From Luteimonas granuli (GTDB lineage Bacteria > Pseudomonadota > Gammaproteobacteria > Xanthomonadales > Xanthomonadaceae), in the NCBI RefSeq assembly GCF_007795095.1, contig NZ_CP042218.1, positions 2,273,001 to 2,337,000 of the forward strand: a stretch of DNA of 64,000 nucleotides, given 5' to 3'. The notes under the pieces were generated by a model that saw only the letters and a list, made by a program, of their open reading frames with translations, did not search any database and was not told the origin of the DNA. Positions 8,962-18,951 of this stretch are shown here, in pieces. A program made the translations under genes and the position numbers. How positions within the stretch are numbered: position 1 is the first letter of the stretch; every line of letters starts with the position of its first letter.

Positions 8962-11322
8962 ATGATCGCAGAAGACCCCCTCCGCTACCCCACCCGTCTG
9001 TCGCGCCATGACGCGATGCGGGATCCCGTGCGCGTTTTCGACGCGCTCCGGCGCGAATCGGTGACCGCGCTGGGCGGCGTGCTCTCCGGGTTCTGGGGCA
9101 CCATCGAGGAACAGGTGCGGCTGGAGGCGCTGGCCGGCCACGACTACAGCGGGGCGCAGGACGACCGCATGGCGGTGATGGCCCTCGGGCACCGTGCGCT
9201 TGAACTCGCCACCCGCTATCGCGAATCCCTGGAGCGCGAATTCGATGCCTGGCGCAGGCCTGCCGTGGAGCAGGACGCGGACACGTCGCTGAGCCTGATG
9301 TCCGAGGGCGAGCTGGAGATCCACCTCGCCGGACAGCACATCACGGAGCTGCTCGACCACCAGTTCCTGCATCCGCTGGAGCAGCTCGGCGAGCGTCTGG
9401 AGGCGCTTGCCGAGGCGCTGGGCGTGGAGGGCAAGCGTGCCAACCCGGTGCGCCCGGTGGCCACGGTCGCGGCCTTCATCGGTCTGTTCGGCACCGAGGA
9501 CCTCACTCGTGGCCTGCGCCCGCTGGTGTTCAACCAGTTCGACAAGCGCCTGCCCGAAGTCCTCGGCGAGCTCTACGAAAAGCTCAACGCGCTGCTCGAG
9601 GAGGCCGGATTCGGATCCGGCTCCGACAGCCCGGACCGGGTGGTGCGTCGTCCGGCTCCGGCGCCCGGCCCGGGTGCCGGCGATGGCCGGGCATATGCTG
9701 GCGACCAGGCCGGCGACGCAGGCGGCGTCTGGGTCCCGGATGGCGGCACGGTGGAATACAGCGTCCGCGGCCAGGCCGGAGGGGACGGGGATTCTGCCGG
9801 CGGCGCGCCCGCGGGGGGCGGCCCCGGCGGCCTGGTCCAGGCCGCGGCGCACGCCGCGGCCGCCGAGGGCCGGCCGCTGCGCTATCGCGACGTGGTACGC
9901 GAACATCTGGCCGACTGGCGGGCCGCGGGCCTGACGGCTGGAGAGGGCCCCTCGACGGTGCCTCCTGGCGCCCAGGTGCTGCGCACCGAGGACCTGCTGA
10001 ATGTCGCCCAGATACTGCAGGGAGACGACGCCGCGCCCTACACCAGGGCGCTCGCCGTCAGCGACGCCCGCGAGTTGGGCCGGGTGATCCGCGAGGCGAT
10101 CCGCGGCGGCCTGCGCCAGCTCGGCCTGGATGCGGACGCCGCGCATTTCAGCGTCGACGAGGAAGATGCGATCGACCTCGTGGGCATGCTCTTCAGTTCG
10201 ATCAACGGTGCCAACGACCTCGAAGGCCGGGCCCGCGACTTCTTCGGTCGCCTGATCGTTCCCTACCTGAAGGTGGCGTTGACCGACGACTCGATGTTCA
10301 ACCGCCGCAGCCATCCCGCGCGGCGCCTGCTTGATGTGCTCACCGAGGCCTGCGACGGCAATGCCGGCGAGACCCCCCAGGATCGGGAGACCCTCGACCG
10401 GGCCGAGCGCGCCGTCGATCGCGTGGTCGAGGAGTACGACGAGGACCAGGCCATCTTCGAGCTCGCCGCCAGCGAGCTCAGGGACCAGCTCGAGCAGCAG
10501 CGTCGGCGGACCGAACTCGCCGAGAAGCGTGCCGGCGAGGCCATCCACGGCCGCGAGCGGCTGCAGCAGGCGCGCACGCACGCCGCCGATCTGGTCGCGT
10601 CGCGCCTGTCCGGGCGCATGCTGACCGCGTCGGTGGCCAGGTTCCTCGACCACGACTGGCGGCACCACCTCACCCAGGCCTGGCTGCGCGACGGGCCGGG
10701 CAGTCCGCGCCATCGCCAGGCCATCGCCCTGGGCGACGCCATGGTCCAGGTCGACGCCGACGCCGCGCAGGCCCGGGGCCGCGTGGTCGCCGAGCAGCTG
10801 CTGGCGCTCCAGGTCCCGCTGGGCGAGTGCTATTCCAGCTGCGGCATGGATGCGGCCGCGGCCCGGGACGCGATGGCCAGGATCATCTCCGACCTCGGCC
10901 TGCCCGACGCGGCGCGCAGGGTCCACCACCCGGAGGGCGGTGTCGACGATGTCGAGCCCGCGGTGGACGAGTCGCCACTGGCCGGTTTGCGCCTCGCCGG
11001 TGGAACGGACACCTTCGACTTCGACCCGGAAGTCGCTGCTCGCATGCGCCGGCTGCGGGTCGGACAGGGCCTGCGTCTGGTGGAGGACGGGCAGGAGAGC
11101 GCGGCGCGGATCGCCTGGATCAGCCCTCTGACCGGCCGCTTCCTGGTGGTCAACCGGCGCGGCATGCGCAAGATGGTGGTCTCGCCGGAAGAGCTGTCGG
11201 TGCTGGTGGCCGCGGGCCGGGTCGTCGTGCGCTCCACCGATGCGCCCTTCGACGAGGCCATGCGCCAGGTCTGGAAGCACCTCGGTTCCATGCGCGACCC
11301 GGAGAGGGCCGCCAACGGCTGA
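8962..11322 (+). CDS. DUF1631 domain protein, large cytoplasmic protein of unknown function
   Basis: A 786-residue protein I recognise as the DUF1631 family known from Xanthomonas relatives and pseudomonads, where names such as thymidine phosphorylase are not supported. Residues ~1-215 and ~300-680 are mostly helical and acidic; a Gly/Ala/Pro-rich, probably disordered linker lies between them (~220-300). A helical stretch rich in E, Q and R at ~490-540 could be a coiled coil. The C-terminal ~90 residues (VGQGLRLVEDGQ, ISPLTGRFLVVNRRG) resemble a small beta-barrel, reminiscent of PilZ-like folds, but no c-di-GMP motif is evident. No signal peptide or membrane segment is seen. Confidence 0.75.
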   Translation: MIAEDPLRYPTRLSRHDAMRDPVRVFDALRRESVTALGGVLSGFWGTIEEQVRLEALAGHDYSGAQDDRMAVMALGHRALELATRYRESLEREFDAWRRPAVEQDADTSLSLMSEGELEIHLAGQHITELLDHQFLHPLEQLGERLEALAEALGVEGKRANPVRPVATVAAFIGLFGTEDLTRGLRPLVFNQFDKRLPEVLGELYEKLNALLEEAGFGSGSDSPDRVVRRPAPAPGPGAGDGRAYAGDQAGDAGGVWVPDGGTVEYSVRGQAGGDGDSAGGAPAGGGPGGLVQAAAHAAAAEGRPLRYRDVVREHLADWRAAGLTAGEGPSTVPPGAQVLRTEDLLNVAQILQGDDAAPYTRALAVSDARELGRVIREAIRGGLRQLGLDADAAHFSVDEEDAIDLVGMLFSSINGANDLEGRARDFFGRLIVPYLKVALTDDSMFNRRSHPARRLLDVLTEACDGNAGETPQDRETLDRAERAVDRVVEEYDEDQAIFELAASELRDQLEQQRRRTELAEKRAGEAIHGRERLQQARTHAADLVASRLSGRMLTASVARFLDHDWRHHLTQAWLRDGPGSPRHRQAIALGDAMVQVDADAAQARGRVVAEQLLALQVPLGECYSSCGMDAAAARDAMARIISDLGLPDAARRVHHPEGGVDDVEPAVDESPLAGLRLAGGTDTFDFDPEVAARMRRLRVGQGLRLVEDGQESAARIAWISPLTGRFLVVNRRGMRKMVVSPEELSVLVAAGRVVVRSTDAPFDEAMRQVWKHLGSMRDPERAANG

Positions 11323-11407
11323 GCGCGCTCCGCCCGCCTTCCCCCGGGCATCGCGCGGGCCCTGGGCATTCGCTAGGATGGCTCCAGGGCATCTGCGGGA
11401 GCGGGGA

Positions 11408-12502
11408 ATGGCAGTGAGGATCGGCATCGCGCGCGAGACCGCGCCGGGCGAGCGTCGCGTGGCGCTGACTCCCGAAACCTGCAGGAAGCTGGTCGCCGCG
11501 GGCGCCCGGGTCACGGTCGAACGCGGCCTCGGCGTACGCGCCCACTTCGCCGACGAGGCCTATGCCGCCGCCGGCGCCAACCTGGTGGACGACGCGGCGT
11601 CGGCGCTGTCCGATGCCGATCTCGTGCTCTGCGTACAGGCTCCGCCGCCGGCGGTGCTGGCGACGCTGCGCGAGGGCGCGGCCATCGTCGGCCAGCTGCA
11701 GCCCGAGGCCGATCCGGCCCGCGCGGAGGCGATCCGGACCCGCCGCCTGGCCGCCTTTCCGCTCGAGCGCCTGCCGCGGACAACGCGCGCGCAGGCCATG
11801 GACGTGCTCAGTTCGCAGGCGGGCATGGCCGGCTACAAGGCCGTGCTGATCGCGGCCCAGCTGGCACCGCGCTTCTTCCCGATGCTCACCACCGCGGCCG
11901 GCACCATCCGTCCCTCGAAGGTGCTGGTGGTCGGTGCCGGCGTGGCCGGCCTGCAGGCGGTGGCCACCGCGCGCCGTCTGGGCGCGCAGGTGGAATGCTT
12001 CGACGTGCGGCCGGAAACACGCGAGCAGATCGAATCGCTCGGCGGGCGCTTCCTCGACCTGGGCGTCAGTGCGGCGGGCGAAGGTGGCTACGCGCGCGCG
12101 CTCGACGACGAGGAGCGCGCCGAGCAGCAGCGCCGCCTCGGCGAGCACCTGCGCGGCATCGACGTCATCGTCTGCACGGCCGCGGTGCCGGGGCGTCCTG
12201 CGCCGCGCATCATCACCGCGGAGATGGTGGCCGGCATGGCGCCGGGCAGCGTGATCGTCGACCTCGCGGCCGGGACCGGCGGCAACTGCGAACTGACGCG
12301 GCCCGGCGAGACGCTGGACGCAAGCGGCGTGACCGTGGCCGGCCCGCTCGATCTGGCCAGCAGCGGCGCCCTGCACGCCAGCGAAATGTTCGCGCGCAAC
12401 GTGTTCAACTTCGCCAGCCTGCTGCTGGGCGAGGACGGACTCCGCTGCGACTGGGACGACGAGCTGGTGGCGAAGACGGTCTGGCCGCCGCGCGAAGGCT
12501 GA
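11408..12502 (+). CDS. pntAA: NAD(P) transhydrogenase subunit alpha part 1 (domain I, NAD(H)-binding)
   Basis: The soluble NAD(H)-binding subunit of the three-gene form of proton-translocating transhydrogenase, which couples proton entry to NADPH formation. The 364 residues start with the alanine-dehydrogenase/PntA signature IGIARETAPGERRVALTP and carry the Rossmann motif VVGAGVAGLQAVATA near 180 and VIVDLAAGTGGNCE near 280. A GGAG precedes the ATG at 11408. Its partners pntAB and pntB are on the same strand but 1.6 kb away, separated by three opposite-strand genes; family members usually lie side by side. Confidence 0.95.
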   Translation: MAVRIGIARETAPGERRVALTPETCRKLVAAGARVTVERGLGVRAHFADEAYAAAGANLVDDAASALSDADLVLCVQAPPPAVLATLREGAAIVGQLQPEADPARAEAIRTRRLAAFPLERLPRTTRAQAMDVLSSQAGMAGYKAVLIAAQLAPRFFPMLTTAAGTIRPSKVLVVGAGVAGLQAVATARRLGAQVECFDVRPETREQIESLGGRFLDLGVSAAGEGGYARALDDEERAEQQRRLGEHLRGIDVIVCTAAVPGRPAPRIITAEMVAGMAPGSVIVDLAAGTGGNCELTRPGETLDASGVTVAGPLDLASSGALHASEMFARNVFNFASLLLGEDGLRCDWDDELVAKTVWPPREG

Positions 12503-12511
12503 AGGCGCCGT

Positions 12512-13003
12512 TCAAGGATCCTGCGGCCGCTCGGCGGGCGCAGGATTGGCCTTGACCCAGGCGCGCCGCTCCTCGGGAGACATGTCCTTCCAGCGGGCGC
12601 GCAGGGCGGCGCGTTCGCTTTCAGACAGGGTCTTCATGCGCGCATAGAGCGCGCGCATGGCGTCGCGCTCCTCCGGCTCCATGTCCCGCCACCGGCTGGC
12701 ACCGCGGCGGGCGCGCTCGCGTTCCTGCGGACCCATTTCCTGCCAGCGTTCGGCATGGGCCAGCATCCGCGCGCGCTTGCCGGGCTGCGCATTCCAGCGA
12801 TCGCGCACGTGCGCCACCAGCGCCTCGCGCTGCGCGTCGGTGAGCTGGTCCCAGGCGGGGAGGGGCGCAGCGTCATGTGTCGCCCGCGGGGACGCCGGAG
12901 GCGTCGCATCCGCGGACTGCGCGGCCGCAGGAGCCGCCATGGAGAGGGCCAGCGTCAGCAGGGGCACGGCAAAGGATCGGGTCGGGAAGGTCGTCATGGT
13001 CAT
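12512..13003 (-). CDS. DUF3106-like exported protein
   Basis: A 163-residue secreted or periplasmic protein. A signal peptide is evident (hydrophobic SFAVPLLTLALSMAAPAAA, cleavage probably near residue 28 after AAA). The mature part is rich in Arg, Glu and Trp and contains short repeated helical units of the form W-x-x-M-x-P-E-E-R (QEMGPQERERAR, RDMEPEERDAMR, KDMSPEERRAW), the DUF3106 pattern. Function unknown. Its start overlaps the stop of the preceding gene by one base (TGATG), so it is co-translated with the sigma and anti-sigma-like genes. It converges with pntAA, 9 bases away. Confidence 0.8.
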   Translation of the reverse strand: MTMTTFPTRSFAVPLLTLALSMAAPAAAQSADATPPASPRATHDAAPLPAWDQLTDAQREALVAHVRDRWNAQPGKRARMLAHAERWQEMGPQERERARRGASRWRDMEPEERDAMRALYARMKTLSESERAALRARWKDMSPEERRAWVKANPAPAERPQDP

Positions 13004-13389
13004 CACTCCATGGCCAGGAACTGGCCGTCCTGGGAGGCAATCCAGAGGTAGAGGTCGGGGTCTTCGTCGAGCGCGGCGACGCTGTCCTCGAAGGCCGCCG
13101 TTTCCGCCGCATCGGTCGCGACGGCCAGCGGCGGAAGCGCGTCGCCGGCAGGGTCCGGCGCCGACCCGGGCCCCGGCTGGCGCAGGCCGATCGCGAGGGC
13201 GAAAACCGCCGTTGCGGCCGCGGCCAGCCACCAGCCGCCGCTGCGCGGAGCGCCGGATGCCGACGCCCGCGCGGCGGCTTCGCGGCGCATGCGCAGCTGG
13301 TACGTCGTGCGTGACGGGAGCTGCTCGACGGCACGTGCATGCAGCGCCCGCATCCTCAGGTCGAAATCGTGGTGGCGAGGGTCGTTCAT
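13003..13389 (-). CDS. Small membrane protein, probable anti-sigma-like partner of the ECF sigma factor
   Basis: A 128-residue protein with a cytoplasmic N-terminal segment (about 50 residues), one membrane helix (GGWWLAAAATAVFALAIGL, about 52-70) and an acidic C-terminal part ending in DLYLWIASQDGQFLAME. No zinc-binding HxxxCxxC motif is present, so it is not a ZAS-type anti-sigma factor. The anti-sigma role is inferred from topology and position: its start overlaps the sigma stop codon by four bases (ATGA) and its own stop overlaps the next start. Confidence 0.7.
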   Translation of the reverse strand: MNDPRHHDFDLRMRALHARAVEQLPSRTTYQLRMRREAAARASASGAPRSGGWWLAAAATAVFALAIGLRQPGPGSAPDPAGDALPPLAVATDAAETAAFEDSVAALDEDPDLYLWIASQDGQFLAME

Positions 13390-13922
13390 CGGAAATCCTC
13401 CAGTCGCTTCTGCAGCGCGTCGCGTGCGCGCGACAGGTGTGTCTTGACCGAGCCTTCGCCGCAGCCCATGACGCGCGCGGTCGTCGCGACGTCGAGCTCT
13501 TCCAGCACGCGCAGCGTGAAGGCCTCGCGCTGGCGCCGGGGAAGGTCGCGCAGGGCCCCGACCAGCTCCCCGTAGGCTTCCCGGCCCTCATGGGCCCGGG
13601 AGGGGTCCGGTTCGTGGCCGGCCCAGTCCACGCCTTCCTCGCGACGCTCGTCGGCGGAGCTCATCCAGCCGAGCCGCAGGGTCCGCCGCCGCTGCGCATC
13701 CACGATCCGGCTGCGCAGGATCGTCCAGAACAACGGCGTCCATTCCTCCGCCGGCCGGTCGCGGTAGCCCAGCATCTTCATCATCGCGTCCTGCACCGCG
13801 TCCATCGCATCCTCGCGGTGGCGCAGGCCGGCCTCGGCGAAGCGGAAGGCTCGGGCCGAGATTCCGTCGAGGAAGCCCTCCAGGGTCGCCCCGGCATCGG
13901 CGCGAGAGACGGGGGGGGGCAA
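13386..13922 (-). CDS. ECF-type RNA polymerase sigma factor
   Basis: A 178-residue sigma-70-family factor. Region 2 is visible at about 20-90 (DAVQDAMMKMLGYRDRPAEEW, FWTILRSRIVDAQRR) and region 4 at about 118-170 (LRDLPRRQREAFTLRVLEEL, ATARVMGCGEGSVKTHLSRARDAL). The N-terminus is uncertain: this frame opens at a TTG (13922) immediately after a run of nine G on the plus strand (13911-13919), and an ATG at about 13952 reading MPVDAARQV is one base out of frame. One fewer base in the run would give that better start. It heads a three-gene cassette lying between pntAA and pntAB. Confidence 0.85.
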   Translation of the reverse strand: MPPPVSRADAGATLEGFLDGISARAFRFAEAGLRHREDAMDAVQDAMMKMLGYRDRPAEEWTPLFWTILRSRIVDAQRRRTLRLGWMSSADERREEGVDWAGHEPDPSRAHEGREAYGELVGALRDLPRRQREAFTLRVLEELDVATTARVMGCGEGSVKTHLSRARDALQKRLEDFR

Positions 13923-14126
13923 TGACCTGGCGGGCGGCGTCTACGGGCATGCCGTCCAGCATAGCCAGCCCGATCCCGCCGCGATGTCGCCGCGCGCTGC
14001 CGTCCATCCGCCTGAGTCCCGTGGTAACGGGGAGGTCAACGCGCGCGGGGGCCTCGGGTTGACAGGCACGGTGGCACCCCGGTCGGGGACGGTTATCATC
14101 GGGTCGGACAGCCGGGGAGAACGCGC

Positions 14127-14431
14127 GTGGCCGATGGATTCGTGGCGCTTTACATCTTCATGCTGGCGGCGATCGCCGGCCATGTGATCATTTCGCGTGT
14201 GCCGGTGATCCTGCACACGCCGCTGATGTCGGGTTCCAACTTCATCCACGGCATCGTGCTGATCGGCGCGATGGTGGTGCTGGGGCACGCCGATACCACC
14301 CTGGAGAAGGCGATCGGCTTCATCGCCGTGCTGATGGGCGCGGGCAACGCTGCCGGCGGTTATGTGGTCACCGAGCGCATGCTGGAGATGTTCAAGCCCA
14401 GCGACAAGGCCAGGGCCAGGGAGGGCGGCGC

Positions 14432-14435
<4 letters not shown>
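14127..14435 (+). CDS. pntAB: NAD(P) transhydrogenase subunit alpha part 2 (membrane)
   Basis: A 102-residue membrane subunit supplying the first helices of the proton channel of transhydrogenase. Three hydrophobic helices are evident (FVALYIFMLAAIAGHVII, SNFIHGIVLIGAMVVLG, AIGFIAVLMGAGNAAGGYVV), and HTPLMSGSNFIHGI is the family signature. It starts with GTG at 14127 after a GGGGAGA Shine-Dalgarno sequence and overlaps pntB by four bases (ATGA). Confidence 0.95.
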
Positions 14436-15829
<1,394 letters not shown>

Positions 15830-15940
15830 TCCGGGCACACAGCGGCCTGCGTGATCGGGCAGGGACGAACAGCACGTGTGACGTGATGGACCGTCAGTTG
15901 AACGCTTGCGGCCGGGGGCGTCGCCATCTAGCGTGGTGCC

Positions 15941-17029
15941 ATGGACAAGCGGACCTCCCGGGTCGCGTCGGCGGTCACTCTGCTCTGGCTCGCGTACGGC
16001 CTGATGTTGTGGGCGGAGTTCCTGATCATCCAGGCGAGGCAGGGGTTTGGCGGCGGCTCGCAGAGCGCATTCGGCATGGCGATGGTGTCGGCGGCGATGT
16101 GGATCCCGCTGACGCTGGTCCTGCTCTGGGTGGTGGAGCGCTTTCCGATCGAGCGTGACCGCGTGCTCCGATCGCTGGCGGTGCTGACGGCGGCGGTGGT
16201 CGCGGTGATCGTGCTTCGTGGGCTGGGTGTGCTGTGGCTCAATCCCTGGGTGGGCTGGTACGCGGAGACACCTTCGCTGGGCTCGCTGCTGCGCGTCAGC
16301 CTGGCCAACAAGAACTTCCTGGTGTCATGGCTGCTGATCGGAGCCGCCCATGCCTGGCTGTACGCGCGTCGTGCCGCCCAGCGTGAACGGCAGTCGCGCA
16401 AGCTCCAGGTGATGGTCGTCCAGGCCCGCCTCGATGCCCTGAGCGCACAGCTCAATCCCCACTTCCTGTTCAATGCGCTCAACTCGATCGCCGAGATGGT
16501 GCACCGCGATGCGGAGTCCGCCGACAGGATGCTCGTGGCCCTGGGTGAACTGCTGCGCGCGAGCCTCGAACACCGGGACACGCAGTGGGTGACGGTGCGC
16601 GAGGAACTCGGCCTGCTGCGTGATTATCTGGATATCGAGCGTTACCGGCTGGGCGACCGCCTGCAGGTCGAATGGAACGTCGATCCCCGCGCAGAGGTTG
16701 TGCCGGTGCCGCCGCTGCTGCTGCAGCCCCTGGCGGAGAACGCGATCCTGCATGCACTGTCGCTGCGCACCGTCCGCGGCGTGCTTGCGATCGACGTCAG
16801 GCTGGACGGGGAAGAACTGAGCGTGGGCATTTCCGACGACGGCGGTCAGCGGCCTTCGGCGCCCCGTCACGGGCGGGGGCTCGGCAACCTGCGCGAACGC
16901 CTGAAGTACGCCTATGGTCGCGCCGATCTGCTGCGCCTGGCTCCCAATGCGCGCGGAGGGATGACGGCCCACCTGCGGCTGCCGGTGTCCATTCCGTGTC
17001 CGCACGTTGCCATGGCGGATGCGGCATGA
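15941..17029 (+). CDS. LytS-type sensor histidine kinase (His_kinase family PF06580)
   Basis: A 362-residue inner-membrane kinase. Four hydrophobic segments fall at about 10-30, 42-66, 82-104 and 125-145, with no large periplasmic domain, so the signal may be sensed in the membrane. The phospho-acceptor motif is LNPHFLFNALNSI (about 168-180), the N box is PLAENAILHAL, and the G box is GRGLGNLRERL. The start at 15941 follows a weak Shine-Dalgarno. The stop overlaps the start of the response regulator by four bases (ATGA), making a two-component pair. Confidence 0.92.
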   Translation: MDKRTSRVASAVTLLWLAYGLMLWAEFLIIQARQGFGGGSQSAFGMAMVSAAMWIPLTLVLLWVVERFPIERDRVLRSLAVLTAAVVAVIVLRGLGVLWLNPWVGWYAETPSLGSLLRVSLANKNFLVSWLLIGAAHAWLYARRAAQRERQSRKLQVMVVQARLDALSAQLNPHFLFNALNSIAEMVHRDAESADRMLVALGELLRASLEHRDTQWVTVREELGLLRDYLDIERYRLGDRLQVEWNVDPRAEVVPVPPLLLQPLAENAILHALSLRTVRGVLAIDVRLDGEELSVGISDDGGQRPSAPRHGRGLGNLRERLKYAYGRADLLRLAPNARGGMTAHLRLPVSIPCPHVAMADAA

Positions 17030-17766
17030 ACGCGATGAAGGTCGCGATCGTCGATGACGAGCCGCTGGCGCGCGCCAGGCTGGCCCGCCTGCTCGATGCC
17101 CAGCCGGGCGTGGAGGTCGTCGGCCAGCATGCCGACGGTGGCAGCGCGCTGGCCGCGCTGTCCAAGGAGGCCGTGGACGTGGTGTTCCTCGACATCCGGA
17201 TGCCGGAGCTTGGTGGCTTCGCGTTGCTGGAGCGCCTTGCGCCGGGGCGTCGGCCGATGGTCGTCTTCGTGACCGCCTATCCCGTCCACGCGCTGGATGC
17301 CTTCGAGGTCCAGGCGATCGACTATCTCCTCAAGCCGCTGTCGGAGCGGCGTCTCGTGCAGGCCCTGTCGCGCGCGCGCGAGCTGCACGCCCTGCGCACG
17401 GCCCACGCGGCCGATCCGTCGGTCGGCCGCTACCCGAAGCGCATCGCGGTGCCGGAGCGCGGACGGATGCGTCTGATCCAGGTCACCGAGATCATCCATG
17501 CGTCCGCGCGCGGCAACTATGTGGAGATCGCGCTCGAAGACACCAGCTATCTGATCCGCGACACGATGACCGGCTTCGCCGCCCGCCTGGACCCGGCCAT
17601 TTTCGTCCGGATCCATCGTTCGCGGCTCGTCCGCATCGATATGGTCGAGCACGTGGAGCCGTATGGGCCGGCGCAGTACTGGCTTCGCCTGCGCAACGGG
17701 CAGGGGATGAGTTCCGGCCGGAGCTATCGGGACCCGGTGCGGGCCGCCCTCGGACTGCTGAGGTAG
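17026..17766 (+). CDS. LytTR-family response regulator
   Basis: A 246-residue regulator with an N-terminal receiver (residues 4-120; acidic pocket D10/D11, phospho-acceptor D56 in VFLDIRMP, and the conserved Lys in IDYLLKPLSERR) and a C-terminal LytTR DNA-binding domain (about 140-246; IIHASARGNYVEIAL, FVRIHRSRLVRIDMVEHVE). It is coupled to the preceding kinase gene by a four-base overlap. LytTR regulators bind short direct repeats; the target here is unknown. The last 43 bases overlap the end of the convergent AraC-type gene. Confidence 0.93.
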   Translation: MNAMKVAIVDDEPLARARLARLLDAQPGVEVVGQHADGGSALAALSKEAVDVVFLDIRMPELGGFALLERLAPGRRPMVVFVTAYPVHALDAFEVQAIDYLLKPLSERRLVQALSRARELHALRTAHAADPSVGRYPKRIAVPERGRMRLIQVTEIIHASARGNYVEIALEDTSYLIRDTMTGFAARLDPAIFVRIHRSRLVRIDMVEHVEPYGPAQYWLRLRNGQGMSSGRSYRDPVRAALGLLR

Positions 17767-18737
17767 CCGGAGGAGGGCCGACATGGCCCGCTGATGCGCT
17801 CGGCCGCGGCGATGGCATTCGAGGTGCGCGCCTGGGCAACGCAGGCACGCGCCTTCCGGCTCTCGGTCAGGCGGGCGGCATGGCGTCGGCGCGCTTCGCT
17901 GGTCGTTGTGCCGAATGCGCTCTTGAAGGCGCGGCAGAACGAGCTCTGGCTCTCGAATCCCAACAGCTCGGTGATCTCGTGGACCTGCATCCGGGTCTCG
18001 TGCACCAGGGTCCAGGCACGCTGTTGGCGCAGGCTGCTCGCATACTCGCTCGGTGTTTCGCCGAACGCGTCGCGGTAGATGCGCAGAAGGTGGCAGGGCG
18101 AATAGCTGGCGAACGCCGCAAGGCGCCCCAGGTCGATGCGGCTGTCCCCCGTGCGACGGATCATGTTGCGCACGCGAAGCAGGCGCAACAGCGTCCGCTG
18201 GCGATGCTGCAGGGTGCGGCCGCTGCAGCGTTGCAGCGGAGCGAGCAGCCAGGCCTGCGGTTCGTCGAGCGCGACGCACAGGGCGGTGACCGCGCCACGA
18301 ACGGCCTCTCCCGGCCGCGGCGACCGGCCGGGATTCATCGCGCGGGCGACCTGCAGCATGGCGCGGGCGAGGGTGCGCGGGCAGGGCCCTTCCCAGGGGA
18401 ACAGCGTCAGCTGCGGCTGGCCGGCGCTGGCCGGGAGGTGTGGTCTCCATGCGTCCGCGTCGCCGTAGAGCGCCAGGCAGCGGGAGGACGCATGGGAGGT
18501 GATGCGGAGCGGGCCTTCGCGCCACAGGAGGGCGCTGCGGCGCGGCAGCGCCCAGCGGCTGTCCGGGGACTCCAGGTCGAGCCGGCCCGACAGGTTCACC
18601 AGCAGCGCGATCGTTCCGGCCGGCAGCCGTGCTCCACCGTGTCGCCCATGGACATGGATCATCTTGAGGAGGGTGGAGCCCGACCGTTCCGGCTCCCGTG
18701 CGTATTCACGTCGTTGCAGATGATGATCGATGGCCAC
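17724..18737 (-). CDS. AraC-family transcriptional regulator
   Basis: A 337-residue regulator. Residues ~20-190 would be the sensor part, with no recognised ligand motif; residues ~205-300 form the tandem helix-turn-helix AraC domain (LGRLAAFASYSPCHLLRIYRD and ITELLGFESQSSFCRAFKSAFG). I choose the GTG at 18737 because GGAG lies five bases upstream; no ATG is equally placed. Three GGGACGA copies, spaced 20 and 21 bases apart, lie 47-94 bases upstream and could be its own operator. Its 3' end overlaps the convergent LytTR gene by 43 bases, an uncommon arrangement. Confidence 0.85.
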   Translation of the reverse strand: MAIDHHLQRREYAREPERSGSTLLKMIHVHGRHGGARLPAGTIALLVNLSGRLDLESPDSRWALPRRSALLWREGPLRITSHASSRCLALYGDADAWRPHLPASAGQPQLTLFPWEGPCPRTLARAMLQVARAMNPGRSPRPGEAVRGAVTALCVALDEPQAWLLAPLQRCSGRTLQHRQRTLLRLLRVRNMIRRTGDSRIDLGRLAAFASYSPCHLLRIYRDAFGETPSEYASSLRQQRAWTLVHETRMQVHEITELLGFESQSSFCRAFKSAFGTTTSEARRRHAARLTESRKARACVAQARTSNAIAAAERISGPCRPSSGYLSSPRAARTGSR

Positions 18738-18783
18738 GTCGTCTCCGGTTTTCGGGCGTGCCTGCGGAGCGTCGCCGCGGGCA

Positions 18784-18831
18784 GGGACGAGTGCCGGTGG
18801 GGTGGGACGAATCGAATCGTTGCTGGGACGA
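18784..18831. promoter_or_regulatory. Three GGGACGA direct repeats, candidate AraC-type operator
   Basis: The heptamer GGGACGA occurs at 18784, 18804 and 18825, that is at 20- and 21-base intervals, about two helical turns each. The second and third copies extend further (GGGACGAATCGAAT and GGGACGAAATGAAT differ at two positions). AraC-family proteins commonly bind direct repeats on one face of the helix, and the array is immediately upstream of an AraC-type gene (start 18737, minus strand). Binding is inference. Confidence 0.55.
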
Positions 18832-18951
18832 AATGAATATTGAACGTGACGAGCGTGGCCGCTTCGTTCGATGAACCGCCGGTGGCGGCCTGCCCGGGCG
18901 CCCGGAGCCGCTGCGCGCCGGCCTTCCGGTGGCCTCCGGATGCGCGATGCC

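Noticed and set aside
14057-14097. TTGACA and TATCAT before pntAB as a promoter
   Set aside because: The spacer would be 29 bases, far outside the usual 16-19.
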